Part shown: one piece after another, positions 26,265 through 34,568 of the stretch | How the letters are laid out: each line of letters starts with the position of its first letter | Numbering within the stretch: position 1 is the stretch's first letter | From: Aquisphaera insulae | Lineage (GTDB): Bacteria; Planctomycetota; Planctomycetia; Isosphaerales; Isosphaeraceae | DNA: 64,000 bases | Direction of reading: 5' to 3' | NCBI RefSeq assembly: GCF_011064615.1 | Contig: NZ_JAALJH010000034.1 | Span: 26,613 to 90,612 of the forward strand | Made by a program: the position numbers and the translations under genes | The notes under the pieces: generated by a model | The model's database searches: none | Seen by the model: only the letters and a program-made list of their open reading frames with translations | Told to the model about the DNA's origin: nothing

Positions 26265-27353
26265 ATGGCGCCTCTCCCCCGATCTCGTGAAAGCCCACCC
26301 ACCGTGCAAGACCGCCATGCCCATGATCCCGCGGATCCGAGAGTCGGCCCGGATGGCTCCTTAGGAGGCCTTCCGCCGGAGCTGCCGGACCTGCCGCCGG
26401 TGGAAACGCCCTCGGCCGGGTTCGTGGTGCAGCTCTTCGTGATCCCAGCCATCGTCGTGGCGGTGGTCATCTTCGTCTGGCTCCTCTTCGGCAAGCTCGC
26501 CGGCGGCGAGCGGGACCCTGCGGAGTACGTCCGGAGGTTTCGCGAAGGGAAGGGGGACTGGCGATCGGCGTTCGAGCTGGCGAGCCTGATCCAGAACGAC
26601 TCGCGGCTGGCCGCAGACCCGCACCTGCTCGGCGAGCTGACCGAGCTGCTGGACGGCGAGCTGAAGCAGGACGCACCTGCCACCGACCTTACGGTCTACC
26701 TGATCAAGACCCTGGGTATCTTCGGGACGCTGGAAGCGACGCTCAACGACGGCCGGAAGGTCGACCCGATCGGCACCCTGGCCGAGGCGCTCGCACCCCG
26801 CTTCAAACCGTCCCTCCGCATGGAAGCTGCGGCGAGCCTCGCCAGGCAGGCGGCCCGCCTGGAGGGGACTCTCGAAGACCCCAGGGTGGTAGCAGGCCTC
26901 TCCGCCGCGGCCGCCGAGGGCGAGCCCGAGCTCCGGCAGGTCGCCACCTATGCGCTCGGGTTCGTCGCCGGAGCGAAGGCGACCGATGCGCTCCGGGAGC
27001 GTGTCCGCGTCGACGAGGACCGGTTCGTCCGCTATAACGCCGCCGTCGCGCTCGGCCGTCGGGGCGATCTCGTCGCGGCGCCGACCCTCAAGGAGATGCT
27101 CTCCACCGCGGACCTGGACCGGGTCGTCGAGGCCCCGAACGCGGACGAGAAGCAGGGCCGGGTCGAGGCGATCCAGCTCGAGGCCCTGGGCGCGCTCGAT
27201 GCATCGATCTCGTCCGGCGAGCCGGATCTCGTCGCGATGCTCCGTCCCCAGGTCGAGGAGCTGGGACGGTCGGGCCTGATCGGCGTCCGCACCCTGGCCC
27301 GGTCGGTCTTGCAGAAATTACAACCGCCGGGACGATCGTTGCCGACCGGCTGA
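26265..27353 (+). CDS. Membrane-anchored HEAT-repeat protein
   Basis: 362 residues. A proline-rich N terminus of about 50 residues precedes one transmembrane helix (VVQLFVIPAIVVAVVIFVWL). The rest is helical: DWRSAFELASLI, LTVYLIKTLGIFG and HEAT-like units (MEAAASLARQAARL, LRQVATYALGFVAG, VRYNAAVALGRRGD, GVRTLARSVLQKL). It probably is a scaffold or adaptor at the membrane. The ATG at 26265 has a purine run directly against it, so the start is uncertain; GTG at 26304 is possible. It follows the permease by 81 bases. Confidence 0.75.
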   Translation: MAPLPRSRESPPTVQDRHAHDPADPRVGPDGSLGGLPPELPDLPPVETPSAGFVVQLFVIPAIVVAVVIFVWLLFGKLAGGERDPAEYVRRFREGKGDWRSAFELASLIQNDSRLAADPHLLGELTELLDGELKQDAPATDLTVYLIKTLGIFGTLEATLNDGRKVDPIGTLAEALAPRFKPSLRMEAAASLARQAARLEGTLEDPRVVAGLSAAAAEGEPELRQVATYALGFVAGAKATDALRERVRVDEDRFVRYNAAVALGRRGDLVAAPTLKEMLSTADLDRVVEAPNADEKQGRVEAIQLEALGALDASISSGEPDLVAMLRPQVEELGRSGLIGVRTLARSVLQKLQPPGRSLPTG

Positions 27354-27954
27354 GACGATCGCGACGCATCGAGCGAACGGGGCGGTCGTTTCGATGTTGT
27401 GGATCTGTCTGTCCTTGTGACTCACCTTCGACTCGCGGGACGGTGCGCCCGTGCGTCCCGGCGCGCCTTGTGCATCTCAACGTCGACGGCACAGGGGCAC
27501 CGGTGCGATGTCAACGTGTTGTGATCGGTACAGGATGACCGCGGACTTGAGGAAAACTGCGCGATTCCCGGTAGGACAATCGCCCGTGGTGATATACTGC
27601 TCTGGAAGGCTGGTCGCGGGCCTCAATCGTTATTTCATCGGCCGGCTCCTACTGCCGGCTGGAGAATTCCCCGAGAACTTTCGAAGGGGTGATGAGCCCC
27701 CGTTTCGGATGGGGCGAATGTAGCGATTCTGCGGCCGCGGGGCCGGCCGATGGCCATGGTCCTTGCACTCGCGAACAGGGCGCCGTCTGGCCGCGTCTTT
27801 CTAACCGTCTGCCGTGCTGTAACAGGAATTGCCGTCGTTGTCACGCGGAGGGCCTTCTCAGGGACGAGACAGTGCACTCCTCTGGGCCGTGCGAGATGAC
27901 CCCGTTCTGGCGACTCGCGACAGGGATGCCCGAGGATCCGCCGAGGAGTAACGC
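27354..27954 (+). other. About 600 bp leader region upstream of the YTV gene
   Basis: No convincing gene. It holds a strong-looking extended -10 at 27590-27598, leaving a possible 5' leader of about 350 bases before the YTV protein gene. GCCGGC segments near 27640-27660 (GCCGGCTCCTACTGCCGGC) form a small hairpin. Confidence 0.5.
27590..27598 (+). promoter_or_regulatory. Extended -10 promoter element (TGATATACT)
   Basis: TG-N-TATACT matches the extended -10 consensus closely; no good -35 is seen, as expected for this class. The nearest downstream plus-strand gene is the YTV protein at 27955. Confidence 0.45.
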
Positions 27955-29532
27955 ATGTTCAAGTCCTTGAAAATCGTGAGCCTGGCCGCCGCGGCGGCCG
28001 CGGCCATGCTGGGCGGGCTGGCACCGCCGGCGCGTGCGTCGTACTGCGGCGGCGGGTGCAACAGCGTCGCCCCGGCCCCCGTGGTGGCGACGCAGCTCAG
28101 CGTCGTCACCCTGACGCCGCAGGTGGAGACCGTCTACCGGACCGTGTATGAGACGGTCTACGAGGCCGAGCCCACCACCGTGATGGAGACCCGCTACCGC
28201 ACGGCCTACCAGACCGAGAACTACACGGTCCAGCGGCCTGTGTGGGAGACCTCCTTCGTCGATCGCAAGTACACCGTGATGAAGCCGGTGTACCAGACGG
28301 AGAACCGCGAGCGCCGCTACACGGTGCAGCGCCCCGTCTACCAGACGGAACGCCGCGAGCGCCGCTACACGGTGCAGCGCCCCGTCTACCAGACCGTCAA
28401 CACCGAGCGGCGTTATACCGTCATGAAGCCCGTCGTCAAGACGCAGCAGATGGAACGCCGCTACGCCGTGATGAAGCCGGTGTACCAGACGGAGAACCGA
28501 GAGCGCCGCTACACCGTCCAGCGTCCGGTGTACCAGACGGAGAACCGCGAGCGCCGCTACACCGTCCAGCGTCCGGTCTACCAGACGGAGAACCGCGAGC
28601 GCCGCTACACCGTGATGAAGCCGGTCACGGAGACGACGATGGTGGAGCAGCCCTACACGGTCTGCCGCCCCGTCACCACCGTCCGGCAGGAGACGGTAGA
28701 ATGCGGCTACTATGAAAGGCAGTACACGACGATCCCCGGCCCGGTGGTGGAGCGTCAGGTGAGGGTGCCGGTCGAGGAATGCGACGCTTGCGGAGAGGCG
28801 CCTCGTCGGGGGCTCTTCGGCTGCCTGAAGTGCAAGAAGAAGGTCACCGCCACGGTCGCCGTGCAGTGCCCCCCTCGCACGGTCAGCCAGCGGGTCTTCG
28901 TCTCCCGGCCGGTCACCCGCGACGTCACCGAAACGACCTATGTCCGCGAAACCATGGTCCGTCAGGTCCCGGTCACTCGCTGTCGGATGGTGGCGGAGGA
29001 GCGGGTGGAGCCCTATCAGGTGACCACCTGCCGGTACGTGGCGGAGGAGCGGGTGGAGCCGTACCAGGTCCAGACCTGCAAGATGGTGGCGGAGGAGCGG
29101 GTGGAGCCTTACCAGGTCCAGACCTGCAATTACGTCCGCGAGGAGCGGGTGGAGCCTTACGAGGTCCGCACCTGCGAGATGGTGGCCGAGGAGAAGGTCG
29201 AGTCCGTCCCGGTCACGACGTGCAGCTATGTCAGCGAGGAGCGGGTGGAGCCGTACGAGGTGCAGACCTGCCAGCTCGTCGCCGAGGAGCGCGTGGAGCC
29301 CTACCAGGTGACCACCTGCAGCTACGCCGCCGAGGAGCGAGTGGAGAAGGTGCCCGTGCGGACCTGCCGGATGGTCTCCGAGACCGCTTCGCGGCAAGTG
29401 CCGGTCTGCGTGGCGGAGCAGGTCCCCGTCACCGTCAATCGCGTCGTCGCCCGCCAGGTCGCCCGCACCGTGGCGGTCCAGCAGACCACGGCGGTCCCTG
29501 TGGTCGTCCCGACCTGCCTCTCCTGCCAGTAG
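27955..29532 (+). CDS. YTV-domain cysteine-rich repeat protein, probable cell-wall protein
   Basis: 525 residues with signal peptide (LAAAAAAAMLGGLAPPARA) and ribosome site GAGGAG. Residues 90-249 are ten 16-residue units of the form YTVxxPVYQTxxxERR. Residues 250-337 are a linker with a Cys pair cluster (ECDACGEAPRRG, GCLKCKKK). Residues 338-481 are nine 16-residue units of the form YQVxTCxxVAEERVEP, each with one Cys. The tail ends PTCLSCQ. YTV-domain proteins are known from Rhodopirellula and relatives as abundant proteins of the proteinaceous cell wall; disulfide cross-linking through the regular cysteines is a reasonable inference. The two halves share the same period, implying one ancestral 48-bp unit. 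Confidence 0.88.
   Translation: MFKSLKIVSLAAAAAAAMLGGLAPPARASYCGGGCNSVAPAPVVATQLSVVTLTPQVETVYRTVYETVYEAEPTTVMETRYRTAYQTENYTVQRPVWETSFVDRKYTVMKPVYQTENRERRYTVQRPVYQTERRERRYTVQRPVYQTVNTERRYTVMKPVVKTQQMERRYAVMKPVYQTENRERRYTVQRPVYQTENRERRYTVQRPVYQTENRERRYTVMKPVTETTMVEQPYTVCRPVTTVRQETVECGYYERQYTTIPGPVVERQVRVPVEECDACGEAPRRGLFGCLKCKKKVTATVAVQCPPRTVSQRVFVSRPVTRDVTETTYVRETMVRQVPVTRCRMVAEERVEPYQVTTCRYVAEERVEPYQVQTCKMVAEERVEPYQVQTCNYVREERVEPYEVRTCEMVAEEKVESVPVTTCSYVSEERVEPYEVQTCQLVAEERVEPYQVTTCSYAAEERVEKVPVRTCRMVSETASRQVPVCVAEQVPVTVNRVVARQVARTVAVQQTTAVPVVVPTCLSCQ
28222..28701 (+). repeat. 48-bp tandem repeat array, YTV half
   Basis: Ten in-frame 48-base units encoding the YTVxxPVYQT repeats. Some adjacent units are nearly identical at DNA level (for example near 28500-28610), suggesting recent expansion or gene conversion. 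Confidence 0.85.
28966..29397 (+). repeat. 48-bp tandem repeat array, cysteine half
   Basis: Nine in-frame 48-base units encoding YQVxTCxxVAEERVEP-like repeats with a Cys every 16 residues. Confidence 0.85.
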
Positions 29533-29567
29533 CTCCCAATCCCCGAGATCGACAACCCGAAATGAGA

Positions 29568-29602
29568 AGAGCCCGCCGGATCCAGGCGATCCGGCGGGCT
29601 CT
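29568..29602. terminator. Strong bidirectional terminator hairpin
   Basis: A perfect 15-bp stem (29568-29582 with 29588-29602) around the loop CAGGC, lying between the convergent YTV and lipoprotein genes. The flanking T content is modest. Confidence 0.8.
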
Positions 29603-29640
29603 CTTGCTAGTTCCCGACCAGCCCGCCCCAAGGCGGTCGC

Positions 29641-30126
29641 TCAGGCCTTGGGCTCGCTGCGAAGATCAATCTGGATCCAGCGGGAGTTCCGCTCCACTTT
29701 GGCCCAGATCCCGGACTGCTCGGCGCTATAGAACCGGTCGGGGAGTTCCACAGCCGTCGCCGTCGCGGCCCTGCCCTCTCGCTGATCTCCTTCTTCGGCG
29801 TTCCGCGAGCCGGGCCGCTTGCGGAGGAAGATGTTGTAGACTCCCGGCGCCAGGCTATCGTCATGCAAGCAGGCCGAAACGGCAAAATTGCCTTCGGCGT
29901 CGGTGACGGCCATCCCCCAATTGTCGTATTTCGCGTCCTTGGGGGTGAAGACGATCATCTGATTCGTGAGCGCCTGGCCGTTGTAGGTGATGCGGCCGGC
30001 GAATTTCGGGGCGACCGGCCCGGCGGACGAGGTTCCGCACCCCGGGGTTGCCAGGGCACCAACCATCATCGCACCAGCCAGTGCGAGCGAGGCGCCCAGG
30101 GGGGCGCGGGCCATGAGACCGTTCAT
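29641..30126 (-). CDS. Small planctomycete lipoprotein with carboxypeptidase-regulatory-like fold
   Basis: 161 residues from the ATG at 30126, with GGGAGGAAG 6 bases upstream. A hydrophobic signal ends in a lipobox-like LATPGCG, so the mature protein is probably lipidated at that Cys. The rest has FAGRITYNGQALTNQMIVFTP and AVTDAEGNFAVS, the beta-sandwich pattern of the many small planctomycete proteins that read G.V.Y.G.P and then F.P. Role unknown; periplasmic or outer-surface location inferred. Confidence 0.78.
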   Translation of the reverse strand: MNGLMARAPLGASLALAGAMMVGALATPGCGTSSAGPVAPKFAGRITYNGQALTNQMIVFTPKDAKYDNWGMAVTDAEGNFAVSACLHDDSLAPGVYNIFLRKRPGSRNAEEGDQREGRAATATAVELPDRFYSAEQSGIWAKVERNSRWIQIDLRSEPKA

Positions 30127-30790
30127 GCGTCTTCCTCCCGCCCGGTCGACTGGAGAGGTGCCTTCGAGCGTCCGCTCGACAGACGCGAGCGAGCGGGAAT
30201 GCACGGGTGTCAACCGGGCTTCGTCTCGGATTTCGAGGTCGTACGTTTTCGACCGGCTCTGGTTCCGCGAGAGGCATCCGGCCTCCGACGGCACCCGCCC
30301 TGGCGCATGCAGAAACGATCCGGCCGCACGCGGGACGACGACGAAACGATCGGCGGGTGGAGGAACGTTCTCCTCCGCGCGCCCGGGGACCCACTCGCCG
30401 GCCGCTCCCGGATCTTTGCACAACCTCTCCTAAACCTTACGGAGGATTTCCCCCCCGGTCAAGTCGCAAAACGTCCAGGCTGGGGAGGATGTTTCGATCT
30501 TTCGGCGCGGGCCTCGCCTCCCGGTCCCTGTTATGCTGAATGCGCGGCTCGCAACGCCCATGATCTCGCTGAGGAAGTTGTGGACGTGGCTGGAGCCGGG
30601 CACCTTGGCGACGACACCAGAGTCGGCGGGGCCAGGCTCGTCGAATTCCCTTCCCAGGGCGCCTCCCGGGTCAGCTACTGAGGACCTGACCGGCGGATCG
30701 AAGGGAGCCCATCCTGGACATCGGCCCGCGGAGGCCATCGTCGGCCCCTCCCCGGTCGTCATCCGTCTCGCTGTCCGGAGTGAATGATCG
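30127..30790. other. Divergent intergenic region, about 660 bp
   Basis: Holds the promoters of the lipoprotein and EF-hand esterase genes. A TTGACA lies on the minus strand at 30208-30213 but without a good -10 at the right distance. I see no gene or repeat. Confidence 0.5.
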
Positions 30791-31954
30791 ATGAGATGCA
30801 GAACCAGCCTCGGGGCGTCGCTCCTTTCCATCGGCCTGCTTTACGCCCCGGCGGCGACGGCCCAGCCGCCGGGTGGAGCGGGGAACGGGAGCATGTTCGA
30901 CCGGCTCGACAAGAACCAGGACGGCAAGCTGACGAAGGAGGAGTTTCCGGAGTTCCTCCGCGGCGGTTTCAAGGCGGTCGACACGAACGGTGACGGTTCC
31001 GTCTCCCGCCAGGAGGACGCCGCCTTCCAGAAGAAGTTGTTGCAGGGAGGACCGGGAGCCGGCGGATTCGGCCGGCTGAACGTCTCGGCCACGGTCAAGA
31101 TTGAGAAGGAGATCGCCTATGCCGGTACGACTGACCCGCGGCAGAAGCTGGATCTCTACCTGCCCAGGGAGCCGAAGGGGACGGGGCCGCTGCCGGTGGT
31201 CGTGAACATCCACGGGGGCGCCTGGATGGGAGGCGACAAGAGCATGGGCGTGGACGAGCTCCTGCCCCTGGTCGCCAGCGGCGAATATGCGGTCGCCTCC
31301 ATCAACTACCGGCTCAGCGGACAGGCGATCTGGCCGGCGCAGGTCCACGACTGCAAGGCGGCGATTCGCTGGGTTCGGGCCAATGCGGCGAAGTACCACA
31401 TCGACGCCGACCGCATCGGCGTGATCGGCGCCTCAGCCGGTGGGCACCTCGTGGCGATGCTCGGCGCCAGCGGCAAGGCCGCGGGCCTGGAAGGTGAGAT
31501 CGGCCCGCACAAGGGGGTGAGTACGACGATCCGATGCGTGGTCGATGAGTTCGGCCCGTCCGACCTCCACGCCATGGGAGGTAGCCATGACGCGGCGAAC
31601 TCGCCGGAATCGAGGCTCATCGGGGCAACCGTGCCCGAGAACAAGGACCGGGCCCGGGCCGCCTCGCCGGTCACCTATGTGACGAAGGAGACGCCGCCGT
31701 TCCTGATCTTCCACGGGACGAAGGACCCCGTGGTCCCCTTCAACCAGTCGGAGCGGATGGCCGCGGCTCTCCGGGCGGCGGACGTGCCCGTACTCTTCGT
31801 CCACGTCGTGGGCGCGGGGCATGGCGGGTTCCGCAACCCGGAGGTCGGCCGTCGTGTCCGCCGGTTTTTCGACCGGAATCTCCGGGGCCAGGACGTGGGA
31901 ACGATCTCGGAGGAGCCGATCCCCAACGACTCCCCGGCGGCCGGCAAATCCTGA
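30791..31954 (+). CDS. Exported esterase/lipase with N-terminal EF-hand pair
   Basis: 387 residues. Signal peptide: LGASLLSIGLLYAPAATA. Two EF-hand calcium loops follow: DKNQDGKLTKEE (40-51) and DTNGDGSVSRQE (64-75). Then an alpha/beta hydrolase of the BD-FAE/HSL-like type: oxyanion motif HGGAW near 141, nucleophile elbow GASAGG near 214, acid in HGTKDPVVPF and catalytic His in GAGHGGF. It probably hydrolyses ester groups on carbohydrates or small molecules outside the cytoplasm; calcium may stabilise or control it. The EF-hand fusion is not the common architecture. Start chosen at ATG 30791, with GGAG about 9 bases upstream. Confidence 0.85.
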   Translation: MRCRTSLGASLLSIGLLYAPAATAQPPGGAGNGSMFDRLDKNQDGKLTKEEFPEFLRGGFKAVDTNGDGSVSRQEDAAFQKKLLQGGPGAGGFGRLNVSATVKIEKEIAYAGTTDPRQKLDLYLPREPKGTGPLPVVVNIHGGAWMGGDKSMGVDELLPLVASGEYAVASINYRLSGQAIWPAQVHDCKAAIRWVRANAAKYHIDADRIGVIGASAGGHLVAMLGASGKAAGLEGEIGPHKGVSTTIRCVVDEFGPSDLHAMGGSHDAANSPESRLIGATVPENKDRARAASPVTYVTKETPPFLIFHGTKDPVVPFNQSERMAAALRAADVPVLFVHVVGAGHGGFRNPEVGRRVRRFFDRNLRGQDVGTISEEPIPNDSPAAGKS

Positions 31955-31987
31955 TTGCCGACCGCTACGGGGCTGATGGTCGGATCG

Positions 31988-34237
31988 TCACTCGAACCGG
32001 AGCGCCTCGATCGGATCCAGCCGCGAGGCCTTCCAGGCCGGATAGTAGCCGAAGATCATGCCGATCGTCACCGAGACGGAGACACTTACAATCACCGCGA
32101 GGGTGGAAGGCTCGGTCGGCCAGAGGGCGAGCAGCCGGACCACGGTCGAGGCGGAACGCCCCAACGCGATGCCCACCGCGCCGCCCAGGATGCAGAGCAC
32201 GACCGACTCGACCAGGAACTGGCGAAGGATGTCGCTGGACCGCGCGCCGACGGCCATCCGCAGCCCGATCTCGCGGTATCGCTCGGTCACCGAGACGAGC
32301 ATGATGTTCATGATCCCGATCCCCCCCACCAGCAGCGAGATGAGCGCCACGCAGAGCAAGAGGCCGGCGACGAGACCGACCGTCCCCTTCACGGCGCCGA
32401 CGACCTCGGTGAAGTCGCGGACGGAGAAATCATTGGGCTCGCCGTCCTTGATCCGGTGGCTCTCGCGGAGGACGTTCTCGATCTGCTCCATCGCCGCGGG
32501 GATCTCCTCGGTGGACTCGGCCCGGACCAGGATCGAGTCCACGTTGGAGAGCCGCTGGAGGGTCGGCGTGTTGAGCATCTGGATGGCCGACTGGGTGGGG
32601 AACGGATCGGCCTGCCCGCGAGGGTAGCGGCGGGCCATCGCGGTGAGGTCATCGGCCGGGTTGAGATGCAGGGCGTCCTTCGTCGGCGACCCCGTCGCGG
32701 CCGCCGCGCTGATGCGGTACTTCACGGTGGTCCACGGGGCGACGAGGATATCATCCTGGTCCTCGCCGATGATGTCCGCCCCCTTGCGGGCGAGGACGCC
32801 GATCACGCGGAGGGGGACGTCGCTGACGTGGACCTCGCGGCCGACCGGGGACTCCTTGCCGAAGAGCTCGCGCGCGATCGTGTGGCCGAGCAGGCAGACC
32901 ATGCCGGAGCTCGAGACGTCCTCGTCGGTGAATGGCTCGCCCTCTTCCAGGTCCTCCCACTCGCGGACCCGCAGGTAGCCGGGCGTCGTGCCGATGAACG
33001 TGGCGGGGACCCAGTTGGCGCTGCCGCTGACGACCTGCCGGCGGGTGAAGACCAGCGGCGCGAGGCTGTCGATGCTCGGGCACTCCCGCTCGATGAGCTC
33101 CGCGTCCTCCGGCGTGAGGGTCTTGATCGACCCGGAGCCCAGGCTCACTCCATTCCGCGACGCGGCGCCGGCCTGGATGACGATGTTGTCCACGCCCGTC
33201 TTCGTGAGCAGCGCCCGGATGGCTGTCCAGGCCCCCTGCCCGATCTCCGCGATCGCCAGCAGCGAGCCGACCCCGATGATGATCCCCAGCGTCGTCAGCG
33301 CCGATCGCATGGCGTTGCGCCGGAGGGACCGGAACGACGTGGCGACGGTCCGAGACAGGAACCGTGCCTCGTCGATGAGCCCGGGACGTGGCGGCGTCGG
33401 CGCGGATCCGCCGGCCGTCTCCCGCTCGTCCGCGGGCGAGGTCTTCCGCAGGAATGGGGCCGGACGCAGGGGCGGAGCCTCCACGTCCACGGGGGCGAGG
33501 ATCGACGCGGGAACGCTCTCCACCATCGTCCCCGCCGGGACCTCCGTCTCCTCCACGCCGTCCTCGGAGATCCTCCCGTCGCGGACGCGGATGGTGCGGT
33601 CGGCGTGCGAGGCGACGCCCGCGTCGTGGGTCACCAGCAGGATCGTCAGGCCTTCCTGGCGGTTCAGCTCCTGGAAGAGCGCGAGGATCTCCTCGCCCGT
33701 CCTCGAGTCAAGGTTGCCGGTCGGCTCGTCGGCGATCAGCAGGCTCCCCTGGTTCATCAGCGCCCGAGCGATTGCCACCCGCTGTTGCTCTCCGCCGGAG
33801 AGCCGGGAGGGCTCGTGGTCCATCCGGCCGGCCAGGCCCACTCGCTCGAGCAGTCGCTCCGCACGGGAACGACACTCCGCGGACGAGAGCCCGTGCGCGC
33901 CGTACAGCATCGGCAGCATGACGTTCTCGAGCGCGCTCATCCTCGGCAGCAGGTTGAAGCTCTGGAAGACGAAGCCGATCCGGCGGCTCCGCAGGAAGGC
34001 CCGGCGGATGTCGTCCAGGCCGGAGACATCCGCTCCCTCGAACCAGTAGTTCCCCCGCGTGGGCCGGTCCAGGAACCCGAGCAGGTTGATGAGCGTCGTC
34101 TTGCCCGACCCGGACGCCCCCATGAGGGCCACCATCTCCCCCTCGCGGATCGTCAGCGACACCCCCTTCAGCACCGGCACGGGCACGTCGCCGCGGAGGT
34201 ACTCCTTGCAGATCGTCTCGAGCCGGATCACTTCCAC
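31988..34237 (-). CDS. macB: MacB-like ABC transporter, fused ATPase and permease
   Basis: 749 residues from a GTG start with GAGG 5 bases upstream. ATPase domain 1-235: Walker A GASGSGKTT, Q-loop FVFQSFNLLP, signature LSGGEQQR and Walker B LLIADEPTGNLD. A linker of about 70 residues leads to the first membrane helix (LTTLGIIIGVGSLLAIAEIG), a large periplasmic MacB_PCD domain and three C-terminal helices (FtsX type). MacB works with a MacA adaptor and an outer-membrane channel to expel peptides and lipopeptides from the periplasm. The adaptor gene lies 331 bases upstream on the same strand, below the NRPS operon, so export of the NRPS product is the likely job. No TolC-like gene in the window. 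Confidence 0.9.
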   Translation of the reverse strand: MEVIRLETICKEYLRGDVPVPVLKGVSLTIREGEMVALMGASGSGKTTLINLLGFLDRPTRGNYWFEGADVSGLDDIRRAFLRSRRIGFVFQSFNLLPRMSALENVMLPMLYGAHGLSSAECRSRAERLLERVGLAGRMDHEPSRLSGGEQQRVAIARALMNQGSLLIADEPTGNLDSRTGEEILALFQELNRQEGLTILLVTHDAGVASHADRTIRVRDGRISEDGVEETEVPAGTMVESVPASILAPVDVEAPPLRPAPFLRKTSPADERETAGGSAPTPPRPGLIDEARFLSRTVATSFRSLRRNAMRSALTTLGIIIGVGSLLAIAEIGQGAWTAIRALLTKTGVDNIVIQAGAASRNGVSLGSGSIKTLTPEDAELIERECPSIDSLAPLVFTRRQVVSGSANWVPATFIGTTPGYLRVREWEDLEEGEPFTDEDVSSSGMVCLLGHTIARELFGKESPVGREVHVSDVPLRVIGVLARKGADIIGEDQDDILVAPWTTVKYRISAAAATGSPTKDALHLNPADDLTAMARRYPRGQADPFPTQSAIQMLNTPTLQRLSNVDSILVRAESTEEIPAAMEQIENVLRESHRIKDGEPNDFSVRDFTEVVGAVKGTVGLVAGLLLCVALISLLVGGIGIMNIMLVSVTERYREIGLRMAVGARSSDILRQFLVESVVLCILGGAVGIALGRSASTVVRLLALWPTEPSTLAVIVSVSVSVTIGMIFGYYPAWKASRLDPIEALRFE

Positions 34238-34568
34238 GGATGCCTCACTGTCAAGCCACGAACGGGGGAGTGACTACCACGGATGACACGAATGGAAGAC
34301 GACGAGATAGGGAACGGGGGAGTGACTACCACGGATGACACGAATGGAAGACGACGAGATAGGGAACGGGGGAGTGACTACCACGGATGACACGGATTGC
34401 ACGGATGGTACACAAGGAAATCAATTGGAGATTTGAACTTGTTGTATAATATTTGTGTGTCGTTTCTTTCCTGTCTTTGCTGATCTTATCCGCGTTATCC
34501 GAGCTATCCGTGGTGGTAACGCAATTTGGTCCTATTCGTTGTTCGTTGCGGTGTTCCCCGTCCGTGGT
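34238..34568. other. Intergenic region with tandem and inverted repeats
   Basis: Gap between the MacA-like and MacB-like genes. It contains 2.6 copies of a 52-bp repeat, CACGGAT heptamers and an AT-rich stretch with TATAAT at 34445-34450 (plus strand). A large imperfect inverted repeat joins 34381-34405 to about 34489-34513. Transcription may terminate or restart here. Confidence 0.6.
34261..34394. repeat. 52-bp tandem repeat, 2.6 copies
   Basis: Units begin with AACGGGGGAG at 34261, 34313 and 34365. The first two copies are essentially identical; the third diverges after 34394. The unit includes CACGGATGACACG. Confidence 0.9.

Noticed and set aside
27451..27723. 90-codon gene in the leader of the YTV gene
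   Set aside because: It spans the best promoter element, has no ribosome site and no recognisable domain.
28222..29397. CRISPR-like regular repeats
   Set aside because: The 48-base units are contiguous, in frame and coding; there are no spacers and no cas genes.
27841..29631. A 596-codon minus-strand open frame with LHRVAALAVLRLVHR-like repeats
   Set aside because: Mirror of the repetitive YTV gene; the plus strand has signal peptide, ribosome site and family repeats.
31955..34273. A 772-codon plus-strand open frame
   Set aside because: Antisense shadow of macB, which has all ABC motifs.
34261..34394. CRISPR array
   Set aside because: A 52-base tandem repeat without spacers.
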